DNA of 7,943 nucleotides. Origin: Acidimicrobiia bacterium. Its GTDB lineage: Bacteria > Actinomycetota > Acidimicrobiia > Acidimicrobiales > Acidimicrobilacustridaceae. The stretch lies in assembly GCA_016462055.1 (NCBI GenBank), contig JAEMTX010000086.1:1-7943 (forward strand), given 5' to 3'. The translations under genes were made by a program, and so were the position numbers. This document shows positions 1-5,863 of the stretch, piece after piece. Every line of letters starts with the position of its first letter. Positions within the stretch are counted from its first letter, which is position 1. The notes under the pieces are model-generated. The model saw nothing but the letters and a program-made list of their open reading frames with translations, was not told the DNA's origin and ran no database searches.

Positions 1-459
1 GAGCGCATGAAGGCGCTGAAGTACTCAACTGAAGATGTTGAAGCAGTGACTCGTTTGGTCTTCCTTCATTTGCGCTTTCACACCTACAAAATGGGTTGGA
101 CCGATTCGGCGGTCCGTCGTTTCGTTCGCGATGCGGGCGATCTTCTTCCTGAACTCATCGAACTCACACGCTGTGACTGCACGACGCGCAATGAACGTAA
201 AGCTCAGGAATTATCGCGACGTATGGATGAACTTGAAGTACGTATTGATGAATTGCTGGCACGCGAAGAACTCGCGTCACTACGACCCGACCTCGATGGC
301 AACACGGTCATGACGCACCTTGGTCTCACACCGGGTCGCGATGTTGGCGATGCGCTTGATTTCCTCATGGAACTCCGTTTAGAGGAAGGTCCGTTAGGCG
401 AAGACGAAGCGAAACGACGCCTCGATGCGTGGTGGGCCGAACGCAACTCTGCTGTCTAG
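1..459 (+). CDS. CCA tRNA nucleotidyltransferase, C-terminal part (5' end outside window)
   Basis: The frame is open from the first base and ends at TAG 457-459, so about 152 C-terminal residues are visible. The enzyme adds or repairs the 3'-terminal CCA of tRNAs using CTP and ATP in the cytoplasm. The visible part is the RNA-binding C-terminal region of the actinobacterial HD-domain type (PcnA, as in M. tuberculosis Rv3907c). Recognisable family stretches are LVFLHLRFH, WTDSAVRRFVRDAG, the DCTTRN segment, an RRMDELEVRIDEL helix, RPDLDGN and the terminal ELRLEEGPL followed by a WWAER end. The nucleotidyltransferase head and HD domain lie upstream of the window. An internal ATG at 7 is not the true start, because conserved sequence continues through the first codons. 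It converges on the methyltransferase gene with only 9 bases between the stops. The family is confident; the symbol is left empty because pcnA and cca are both used. Confidence 0.93.
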   Translation, partial: ERMKALKYSTEDVEAVTRLVFLHLRFHTYKMGWTDSAVRRFVRDAGDLLPELIELTRCDCTTRNERKAQELSRRMDELEVRIDELLAREELASLRPDLDGNTVMTHLGLTPGRDVGDALDFLMELRLEEGPLGEDEAKRRLDAWWAERNSAV

Positions 460-468
460 AGCGACGTA

Positions 469-1167
469 TTACACGCCGTCTTTTCGACCGCGCATGATCA
501 CGGTCGACGGCACCGTTGCACGACCGGAGCGAGCCTCGGGCTCGAGTAGAGCGTCGACGCGGAAGTTGGCGCGTGAGAATGATCCAAAGAGTTCGGCGAT
601 TGACCGAGCGTGGATTTCGACGCCGTCAACATCGCGCGGGGTGTCTTCGCCGTAGCGCCGGGCCAAGCGAGCGGAGGTCGACGGATCATGGTCGAGCATG
701 AGCCATGCGGGATGAGGGAGCGACACGCTGAAGCTTCCGCCCATTCGGAGCACGCGATGGACCTGTCGTAACACCCGATCAAAGTCATCGGCGCGAGCAA
801 GGGCGTACACCGACAGGGCCAGATCAATTTGATCAGCGCGCACAAAGGCAAGATCGGCAAGGTCACCTTGGTGAAGCTCTAGCTTGACCTCGTTGACCTC
901 GGCCAGTTGGCGGGCGGCATCGAGTCGTGTGAGGTCGTGATCGACGGCGACGACATGGGCTCCGGCGAGGGCCAAGCTCACCGCGTTGTGCCCCAGACCA
1001 ACACCCAGTTGGAGAATCTTCTTGCCCTTCGGGGCGTTGATGAGACGCAACATGTCGTCGTTGGGTAGGTCCGGCCCCCAAGTGACGGTGTCGAGTGGGA
1101 GTTCGGCTCGGCCGGGAAAGGAACTCGAGGGACTCGGGGACGGGCGGGGTGATCCGTAGTCATTCAC
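469..1167 (-). CDS. Class I SAM-dependent methyltransferase, substrate unknown
   Basis: This is a soluble Rossmann-fold methyltransferase of 232 residues, expected to transfer a methyl group from S-adenosylmethionine; the substrate cannot be read from the sequence. I chose the GTG at 1167-1165 as start: GGGAG lies 9 bases upstream of it, and the frame further upstream (to 1302) gives an arginine-rich stretch unlike a family N-terminus. Numbering from this GTG, motif I is ILQLGVGLGHN (51-61), the post-I acidic residue is D76 in VVAVDHD, the next acidic motif is QGDLADL (100-106, D102), motif IV is IDLALSVYAL (114-123), and the loop RMGGSFSVSLPHP (141-153) follows. Motif I has GVGLG in place of the more usual GCGTG, but the glycines are kept. 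A short Pro/Ser-rich N-terminal segment (residues 7-19) is probably disordered. It is transcribed away from the DUF5318/PBP genes. The fold is confident; the role is unknown. Confidence 0.85.
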   Translation of the reverse strand: MNDYGSPRPSPSPSSSFPGRAELPLDTVTWGPDLPNDDMLRLINAPKGKKILQLGVGLGHNAVSLALAGAHVVAVDHDLTRLDAARQLAEVNEVKLELHQGDLADLAFVRADQIDLALSVYALARADDFDRVLRQVHRVLRMGGSFSVSLPHPAWLMLDHDPSTSARLARRYGEDTPRDVDGVEIHARSIAELFGSFSRANFRVDALLEPEARSGRATVPSTVIMRGRKDGV

Positions 1168-1258
1168 GTGGGCAGTCTCCCGCGGCCGACAGCACTGACG
1201 GTGGATCGACAACTGATGGTGCCGCGATGGGCGCATCGCGTCGCTAGCCTCGGCCCTC
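1168..1258. promoter_or_regulatory. Divergent intergenic region, methyltransferase / DUF5318 gene
   Basis: These 91 bases separate two divergently transcribed genes, so promoters for both should lie here or overlap the gene starts. On the + strand, TAGCCT (1245-1250) fits the actinobacterial -10 pattern TANNNT and ends 8 bases before the ATG at 1259. No Shine-Dalgarno sequence precedes that ATG, so a leaderless DUF5318 mRNA is plausible. No convincing -35 hexamer is present at the right distance. On the - strand, GGGAG in front of the GTG start is the only clear signal; no good promoter was seen. Confidence 0.35.
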
Positions 1259-1669
1259 ATGGGTACCGCGTCACGACCCTTCCGCGATGCCCCGAGTGGC
1301 AAAGGCGGCGAGATCGATTATCGACTCGCGCGCCAGCACCTCATTTCTGAGTACAAGAAAGGTCGATTGGCTCAGCACGAAGTCTGTGATGCCCATCCCG
1401 AACTTGTGAGAGCGGCGCGTGAAGTTGGCCAGCCCACCAGTGAGGATTGTCCGATCTGTCAGGACCAGAAACTGGTGCTGGTTTCCTATGTCTTTGGTCC
1501 TCGGCTTCCGGCATTTGGCCGTTGCATCACAACGGCCAAGGAACTCAAGGCCTTCATGAAGCGCTCAAAAGATGGCGAATTCGCTTGTTATGTCGTCGAA
1601 GTTTGCCCCGCGTGCCATTGGAATCATTTGGCCCGTACCTTCTTGTTGAATCCGGCCCGCTCGGCCTGA
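1259..1669 (+). CDS. DUF5318 family zinc-ribbon-like protein
   Basis: This is a 136-residue cytoplasmic protein resembling the actinobacterial DUF5318 family (M. tuberculosis Rv0049 type), whose biochemical function is unknown. Family features visible are an N-terminal helix (LARQHLISEYKKGRL, 23-37) with VCDAHPEL (42-49), a first CxxC at C64-P-I-C67, the segment LVSYVFG (74-80), and the C-terminal VVEVCPACHWNHL block (112-124) with a second CxxC at C116-P-A-C119. The two CxxC pairs suggest one zinc site; this is inference. There is no signal peptide or membrane segment. The ATG at 1259 is the only in-frame start close to the conserved region and lacks a Shine-Dalgarno sequence, so leaderless initiation is possible. 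The gene ends 12 bases before the penicillin-binding protein gene, matching the Rv0049-ponA1 arrangement, so co-transcription is likely and a link to cell-wall synthesis is suggested but unproven. Confidence 0.88.
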   Translation: MGTASRPFRDAPSGKGGEIDYRLARQHLISEYKKGRLAQHEVCDAHPELVRAAREVGQPTSEDCPICQDQKLVLVSYVFGPRLPAFGRCITTAKELKAFMKRSKDGEFACYVVEVCPACHWNHLARTFLLNPARSA

Positions 1670-1681
1670 GTCCCTTTTCCT

Positions 1682-3865
1682 ATGCCCCCCTCCACTCGCG
1701 GCTCAGCTGCTTCCGGACGTCGTTCGCCGCGTGCGCCCCGCAGAGCGGAGTCTTCTAGCGGGCGCCGCACCATCTTTTGGCGCTGGCGCCGCGCCTTCTT
1801 TGCGGTTGGCTTGGTTGCATTGCTGCTCATGGCCGGTGCCGGTTATCTCTTTACTCAGGTTCCGCTTCCGGACAAAGACCCACCGCAATTGCAAACGACG
1901 TTCATGTGTTCCTCCGATGTTTCATCAGGTTGTACGGCAGATAACTCCATGGCCCAACTCTCGGGCGGAGTGAACCGTATTTCTGTGGAATGGAATGAGA
2001 TTCCGCTGGTCGTCGTTGATGCGGTGTTGTCAGCGGAGGACCGAACCTTCTTCGAACACGGCGGTGTTGATCCGGCAGGAATCGTTCGCGCGCTGTGGAC
2101 GAACCTTCGCAAGGGTGGAGTTTCTCAGGGCGGCTCGACGATTACTCAGCAGTATGTGAAGAACGTGTATCTCACACAAGAGCGAACGGTTACGCGAAAG
2201 ATCAAAGAAGCGGCACTCGCCGTCAAGATCGAGCGCGAATTACCGAAACAGGAAATTTTGACTCGCTATCTCAATACGATCTATCTCGGACGCGGCGCGT
2301 ACGGCATCGAAGCGGCATCTCGCGTGTACTTCGGAAAAAACCTCGATCAAATGACTCTGCCTGAGGCGGCGTATCTCGCAGGCCTTATCCGTTCACCAGA
2401 AACTGCCGATGCGAAGTTGCCCGAGAACGATCCGAAAGCAGTGCGTAGTCGTCAGACTGCGATTGAGCGCAGGGCTTCAGTACTTGACGCGATGGTGGAG
2501 ACGGGCGACATCACCGAAGAGGAAGCGATCGCGGCAAAGGCAAACGACTGGAGCGATGTTCTGGTGCGCAGCACGCAGAACAACTACGGAACCGTGACCC
2601 ATCCTGAATGGGGAACGGAATATTTTGTCGATTACGTTCGTCATTGGCTGACCACCGACGGCGGATTTACTGATGCGCAGGTCTACGGCGGAGGACTTCG
2701 CGTCTACACAACCCTTGACATGACCGATCAGGGTGCGGCGGCCCAGGCGATCACGTCGACGCTTAATCAGCCGAATGATCCGTCGGCAGCTTTGGTAGCA
2801 ATCGATGACGCAGGTGCGGTGCGCGCCATGGTTGGTGGTCTTGATTTCAACGGAACCGGCAAGTACTCGAAGGTGAATCTGGCCGTCGGCACCGATGGCG
2901 GTGGCGCCGGTCGCCAGGCGGGTTCTTCGTTTAAGGCGTTCACGCTTGCTGAAGCGATGAATCAAAAAATACCGATGTCGAAAATGTACGACGCTCCCTC
3001 GCGAATTGTGATTCCGAAAGCGGATGGCGGTCGCGATTGGAGTGTTGGTAATTACGCCGATGCTGGTTTAGGCCAACTTGATCTCATCTCTGCAACGATG
3101 AGTTCATCGAATACGGCATATGCGCAATTAATGATGGATGTCGGACCTCAGAACGTTGCTGATCTTGCGAAGCAGATGGGAATTACGAGTCCGTTGAAGT
3201 CGGTACCCGCATTGACACTGGGTACGAGTGAGGTTTCTGTGCTCGACATGGCGTCGGGGTATTCGACACTGGCGGACAATGGTGAGCACATCAAGCCCAC
3301 GGTTGTCGCCAAGGTGACAGACGCAAAGGGCAATGTTCTTTATGAGAACAAGTCAGTGCGCAAGCGGGTGCTCGATGCAAAGGCTGTCGCGAAGGTGAAC
3401 TACATCCTCAACCAGGTGGTTGAGGGTGGCACGGCAACGGGAGCTCGGATTGGTCAGCCGGCAGCGGGCAAGACCGGTACGACGGAGAACTATCGCGATG
3501 CGTGGTTTGTGGGGTTCACCTGCAAGCTGACTGCCGCTGTATGGGTTGGCTATCCCGACGGCACATTTATGAAATCGGTGCACGGAATGTCTGTGACCGG
3601 TGGCTCATTCCCCGCCACGATCTGGCGCAAGTACATGACGGTGGCTACGAAGGGGAAGTCTTCGTGTCCGTTCCCGTATCCCCCGGATGACGGTACGAAT
3701 CTGGGTTCGACCTCTTCCTCGACCAGTAGCAGCTCGACCAGTTCGAGCTCTTCGACCTCGTCAACCGTGAAGCCGTCGAGCACCACCTCTTCTTCAACTA
3801 CCTCGACGACCAGACCGACGACCAGTTCGACGGCGTCGACAATCACCACCACGATCACGCCGTAG
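1682..3865 (+). CDS. Class A penicillin-binding protein (bifunctional transglycosylase/transpeptidase, PBP1A/PonA type)
   Basis: This 727-residue membrane-anchored enzyme polymerises lipid II into glycan strands and cross-links the stem peptides outside the membrane. A basic cytoplasmic N-terminus (1-37) precedes one membrane segment (about 38-58). The GT51 transglycosylase domain shows AEDRTFFEHGG (catalytic E119), GGSTITQQ (150-157), RKIKE (172-176, second Glu E176) and EILTRYLN (191-198) with GRGAYGIEAA after it. The transpeptidase domain shows SSFK (S415, K418; acyl-serine S415), SSN (475-477) and KTGT (597-600), so all three penicillin-binding motifs are intact. The length suits the family. 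Residues 671-727 are a Ser/Thr-rich tail. Four extracytoplasmic cysteines (C76, C84, C614, C662) could form disulfides; this is inference. The ATG at 1682 has no clear Shine-Dalgarno sequence and lies 12 bases after the DUF5318 stop, which favours translational coupling. Synteny matches ponA1 of M. tuberculosis, but I leave the symbol empty. Confidence 0.96.
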   Translation: MPPSTRGSAASGRRSPRAPRRAESSSGRRTIFWRWRRAFFAVGLVALLLMAGAGYLFTQVPLPDKDPPQLQTTFMCSSDVSSGCTADNSMAQLSGGVNRISVEWNEIPLVVVDAVLSAEDRTFFEHGGVDPAGIVRALWTNLRKGGVSQGGSTITQQYVKNVYLTQERTVTRKIKEAALAVKIERELPKQEILTRYLNTIYLGRGAYGIEAASRVYFGKNLDQMTLPEAAYLAGLIRSPETADAKLPENDPKAVRSRQTAIERRASVLDAMVETGDITEEEAIAAKANDWSDVLVRSTQNNYGTVTHPEWGTEYFVDYVRHWLTTDGGFTDAQVYGGGLRVYTTLDMTDQGAAAQAITSTLNQPNDPSAALVAIDDAGAVRAMVGGLDFNGTGKYSKVNLAVGTDGGGAGRQAGSSFKAFTLAEAMNQKIPMSKMYDAPSRIVIPKADGGRDWSVGNYADAGLGQLDLISATMSSSNTAYAQLMMDVGPQNVADLAKQMGITSPLKSVPALTLGTSEVSVLDMASGYSTLADNGEHIKPTVVAKVTDAKGNVLYENKSVRKRVLDAKAVAKVNYILNQVVEGGTATGARIGQPAAGKTGTTENYRDAWFVGFTCKLTAAVWVGYPDGTFMKSVHGMSVTGGSFPATIWRKYMTVATKGKSSCPFPYPPDDGTNLGSTSSSTSSSSTSSSSSTSSTVKPSSTTSSSTTSTTRPTTSSTASTITTTITP
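3692..3862 (+). repeat. Low-complexity Ser/Thr-coding tract at the 3' end of the PBP gene
   Basis: About 57 codons at the end of the PBP gene are dominated by TCG, AGC, TCC, ACC and ACG, encoding an almost pure Ser/Thr tail with a few Pro, Arg and Lys. The tract begins after the PPDDGTN sequence and runs to the stop. It is imperfect rather than a clean tandem repeat. The encoded segment would sit outside the membrane as a disordered tail, possibly wall-spanning or O-glycosylated; those roles are inference. Confidence 0.8.
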
Positions 3866-3886
3866 GCGAACGACTCCGCACCATCT

Positions 3887-3915
3887 TTGTGGTGAGGGTC
3901 GCGGCCGGATAGCGT
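3887..3915 (+). promoter_or_regulatory. Candidate promoter for panB and the DUF192 gene
   Basis: TTGTGG (3887-3892) and TAGCGT (3910-3915) are separated by 17 bases and fit an actinobacterial housekeeping sigma promoter (TTGNNN / TANNNT). Transcription would start near 3922, about 40 bases before the panB ATG. It lies within the 99-base gap 3866-3964. The same gap holds a 5-bp hairpin (CACCA 3879-3883 / TGGTG 3890-3894) and an imperfect hairpin (CCGGATAG 3905-3912 / CTAT 3921-3924, then CCGG 3927-3930 after a 2-base bulge). Neither hairpin has a T-run, so a PBP terminator is not clear. Confidence 0.42.
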
Positions 3916-3964
3916 CTTCTCTATCGCCGGTAGCCGAGGGGCACTGGACGGCAGGAGGCTCCAA

Positions 3965-4828
3965 ATGAGCACGAGAATCACTGTTCCATCGGTACAGGGC
4001 CGCAAGGTCCGACGCGGTGATGTTCCGCTAGTGATGGTCACGGCCTACGACGCTCCCGGAGCACGAATGGCCGATGCTGCTGGCATCGACATGATTCTCG
4101 TTGGCGATTCTGTCGCGATGGTTGTTCTTGGATACGAGGACACCTTGCAGGTGACGATTCCCGATATGGCTCATCACACTGCAGCAGTTGCACGCGCAAC
4201 TCCGGCGTCGCTCATCGTCGCCGATATGCCGTGGATGAGCTACCACGTGTCGGTTGCCGACACGGTGACGAATGCTGCAGCACTTCTTCGTGCCGGCGCG
4301 CAGGCCGTCAAACTCGAAGGCGGTCGTAAGCGACTCCCGATGATTGAGGCGCTCATCGATGCAGAGATTCCCGTCATGGGCCACATTGGCCTCACCCCTC
4401 AATCGGTGAACGCCATGGGCGGGTTCAAGGTGCAAGGACGTAATCACGAGGCAGCCCTTGCACTAGTCGACGACGCAAAAGCCCTTGCCCATGCAGGGTG
4501 TTTTTCCATTGTGATTGAAGGTGTCCCCGACGAAGTCGGCCGCATGATTACCGAATCGATCGATATCCCCACCGTCGGAATCGGCGCGGGCTCTGGCTGT
4601 GACGGCCAAGTGCTCGTCTTCCACGATGTCCTCGGTATTGAAGATCGCGTGCTTCCCAAGTTTGTTCGTCGCTACGCCGATCTCGGGGCTGAAGGCGTTC
4701 GTGCCCTTGGCGCGTATGCCGATGATGTGCGCTCCGGCCGCTTCCCTTCGGCTGCCGAGAGTTATTCGCTCGAAGCTCGTACCGCTGAAACGCTTGGGTT
4801 GTACGGCACGCCAATTTCTCCGGTCTGA
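3965..4828 (+). CDS. panB: 3-methyl-2-oxobutanoate hydroxymethyltransferase (ketopantoate hydroxymethyltransferase)
   Basis: PanB transfers a hydroxymethyl group from 5,10-methylenetetrahydrofolate to 2-oxoisovalerate to make ketopantoate, the first committed step of pantothenate and coenzyme A synthesis, in the cytoplasm. The 287-residue length is slightly longer than the E. coli enzyme. Conserved blocks run in order: MVTAYDAP (24-31), ILVGDSVAMVVLG (44-56), VADMPWMSY (85-93), AVKLEGG (114-120), VMGHIGLTPQSVN (137-149), GGFKVQGR (152-159), IVIEGVP (182-188), and TVGIGAGSGCDGQVLVFHDVLG (split: TVGIGAGSG 203-211, DGQVLVFHD 213-221). The Mg2+ ligands expected from the E. coli enzyme correspond to D48, D87 and E118, and the catalytic Glu to E185. 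The start is supported by AGGAGG (3953-3958), 6 bases before ATG. It is followed by the DUF192 lipoprotein gene after 4 bases. No panC or panD is beside it. Confidence 0.97.
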   Translation: MSTRITVPSVQGRKVRRGDVPLVMVTAYDAPGARMADAAGIDMILVGDSVAMVVLGYEDTLQVTIPDMAHHTAAVARATPASLIVADMPWMSYHVSVADTVTNAAALLRAGAQAVKLEGGRKRLPMIEALIDAEIPVMGHIGLTPQSVNAMGGFKVQGRNHEAALALVDDAKALAHAGCFSIVIEGVPDEVGRMITESIDIPTVGIGAGSGCDGQVLVFHDVLGIEDRVLPKFVRRYADLGAEGVRALGAYADDVRSGRFPSAAESYSLEARTAETLGLYGTPISPV

Positions 4829-4832
4829 TTCC

Positions 4833-5372
4833 ATGACACGCCGCGCGGTCGGTGTTGTTGGACTCGTCGCGCTGTTGTTGATCGCTGTCGGTTGCGGTTC
4901 GAGTGGTTCGGCGAGCGAAAAGACAACGCCACAGTCGACTTCTGCAGCGGAAGCTTCGTTGCGAAGCCGCGGCTTTACGAAAGTGACGCTGCGTATTCGC
5001 CATGCCGATGGTTCGACCGAGGTGCGGTGCGTGTGGTTGGCCGATACCGAGGTTGAGCGTGGTCGGGGTTTGAAGGAGATCACCGATGCGTCGATCGGTG
5101 GAGGCGAGGCAATGGTGTTCTTGTGGGAACTCGATACAACGGCGACGTTCGGGATGAAGGACACGTTGCTGCCACTTTCGATCGCTTGGATCGATTCGGT
5201 GGGGGCCTTCGTGAGTTCCGCCGATATGGATCCGTGTCCGGCCGGCACGACCAATTGCCCGCTATTCCCGGCGGCTCTCCCCTATCGAATGGCCATTGAA
5301 ATGGCCCAAGGTCGGCTCCAGGACTGGGGAATCGGGCCTGATGTCACGGTCACGCTGGCCGAGGCGTGCTGA
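4833..5372 (+). CDS. DUF192 family lipoprotein
   Basis: This is a 179-residue exported protein of the DUF192 family; no enzymatic role is established for the family. The N-terminus has Arg residues at 3-4, a hydrophobic stretch (5-19) and a lipobox-like AVGC with C21 as the likely lipidated cysteine, followed by a Ser/Thr-rich linker (22-42). The DUF192 core spans about 50-175: VERGRGLKEI (74-83), MVFLWELDTTATFGMKDTLLPL (split: MVFLW 94-98, FGMKDTLLPLSIAWID 106-121), GAFVSSADMDPC (124-135) and YRMAIEMAQG (151-160). ERGRGL and GMKDTLLPL are the family hallmarks. A second cysteine pair, C135 and C142, flanks a short loop. I chose the ATG at 4833 because it creates a full signal peptide and lies 4 bases after the panB stop; the longer upstream frame merely overlaps panB. 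No Shine-Dalgarno sequence precedes it, so translation is probably coupled to panB. Confidence 0.9.
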   Translation: MTRRAVGVVGLVALLLIAVGCGSSGSASEKTTPQSTSAAEASLRSRGFTKVTLRIRHADGSTEVRCVWLADTEVERGRGLKEITDASIGGGEAMVFLWELDTTATFGMKDTLLPLSIAWIDSVGAFVSSADMDPCPAGTTNCPLFPAALPYRMAIEMAQGRLQDWGIGPDVTVTLAEAC

Positions 5373-5388
5373 ACAGGCCGAACCGCTC

Positions 5389-5418
5389 TTGGGAGTTTGG
5401 GACACCCTCCGGTAGGGT
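5389..5418 (+). promoter_or_regulatory. Candidate promoter of the rpsF-ssb-rpsR-rplI operon
   Basis: TTGGGA (5389-5394) and TAGGGT (5413-5418) are separated by 18 bases, close to the actinobacterial TTGNNN / TANNNT pattern. Transcription would begin near 5425 and leave an untranslated leader of about 80 bases before rpsF. The position, just after the DUF192 stop and before a GC-rich structured leader, fits an independent ribosomal protein operon promoter. Confidence 0.45.
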
Positions 5419-5440
5419 TCAATCTCAAATTGAAGCCCTG

Positions 5441-5481
5441 CCCTGAGCTTTCGGGGCTCCGGTTCCCGCCTTGCGGTCCGG
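5441..5481 (+). promoter_or_regulatory. Structured rpsF leader, candidate S6:S18 autoregulatory element
   Basis: Two adjacent hairpins can be drawn. The first pairs CCCUGA (5441-5446) with UCGGGG (5451-5456) across a GCUU loop, including one G-U pair. The second pairs CCGG (5459-5462) with CCGG (5478-5481) and, inside it, CCGC (5466-5469) with GCGG (5473-5476), with a UUC/U internal loop. Leaders of rpsF operons in many phyla carry a motif with a bulged CCG bound by the S6:S18 complex, which represses the operon. Three CCG triplets occur here, but I could not fold the leader so that CCG sits in the canonical bulge, so the assignment is tentative. Confidence 0.35.
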
Positions 5482-5489
5482 ATCCAGAG

Positions 5490-5498
5490 GGAGGTGAT
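5490..5498 (+). promoter_or_regulatory. Near-perfect Shine-Dalgarno site of rpsF
   Basis: GGAGGTGAT complements the 3' end of 16S rRNA over nine bases and lies 6 bases before the ATG at 5505. It decides the rpsF start against the in-frame region upstream and against the out-of-frame ATG at 5497. It is the strongest ribosome binding site in the window. It begins nine bases after the second leader hairpin, so folding there could affect access to it. Confidence 0.85.
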
Positions 5499-5504
5499 GC
5501 GCTC

Positions 5505-5846
5505 ATGCGAGCGTATGAACTCATGGTCATTTTCGACGGTGACGTCGAAGACACCGCAGTGAACGCAATGCTTGCCACGGTCAACACACTCGTTGAGGCC
5601 GGCGGCGGAACCGTTGCCAAGACCGATCGTTGGGGTCGTCGGCGTTTCGCTTACGAGATCAACCACAAGTGGGAAGGCATCTACGTCGTGCTTGAGATTT
5701 CGACCGAAGGTCGCGATCTGCACGAGGTCGAGCGTGTTCTCCACATCGCGGACGAAGTTGTTCGCCACAAGGTCATGCGTCTGCCCGAAAAAGAAGCCGC
5801 TCGTCGCGGTCTTATGGGCGACGCCACCCCGGCCATTGCCGGTTGA
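5505..5846 (+). CDS. rpsF: 30S ribosomal protein S6
   Basis: S6 binds the central domain of 16S rRNA as a heterodimer with S18 on the platform of the small subunit. The 113-residue product shows the family pattern: MRAYELMVIFDGDV at the start, a helix over about 15-32, DRWGRRRFAYEINHKWEGIY (41-60), VVLEIS (61-66) and IADEVVRHKVMRLPE (81-95). The C-terminus carries a short extension (about 96-113) past the last conserved strand. The start is fixed by the strong Shine-Dalgarno site just upstream. It is the first gene of the rpsF-ssb-rpsR-rplI operon; its partner S18 is encoded two genes downstream. ssb follows after a 17-base gap. Confidence 0.97.
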   Translation: MRAYELMVIFDGDVEDTAVNAMLATVNTLVEAGGGTVAKTDRWGRRRFAYEINHKWEGIYVVLEISTEGRDLHEVERVLHIADEVVRHKVMRLPEKEAARRGLMGDATPAIAG

Positions 5847-5863
5847 GTGGGAGGACACATTTA

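Noticed and set aside
457..485. Possible bidirectional terminator between the CCA-adding enzyme and methyltransferase genes
   Set aside because: Only a 4-bp GACG/CGTC stem with a 10-base loop precedes TTTT; too weak to call.
1251..1261. Shared GGCCCTCATG at the starts of the DUF5318 gene and dnaB (7544-7554)
   Set aside because: A ten-base match in GC-rich sequence around two ATGs may be chance; only two instances were seen and no known motif fits.
1168..1302. Upstream extension of the methyltransferase reading frame to an ATG at 1302
   Set aside because: The added 45 residues are Arg/His-rich and unlike the family, they overlap the divergent DUF5318 gene, and the GTG at 1167 has a good ribosome binding site.
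3550..4041. 163-codon antisense reading frame over the end of the PBP gene, rich in Val/Glu
   Set aside because: It is the complement of the Ser/Thr-coding tract; it has no domain, and it crosses the panB promoter and start.
4599..4832. Longer reading frame for the DUF192 gene starting inside panB
   Set aside because: It would bury the signal peptide and overlap panB by over 200 bases; the ATG at 4833 gives a proper lipoprotein N-terminus.
5397..5504. Longer reading frame for rpsF starting upstream
   Set aside because: The extension runs through the leader hairpins and the strong Shine-Dalgarno site; S6 begins normally at 5505.
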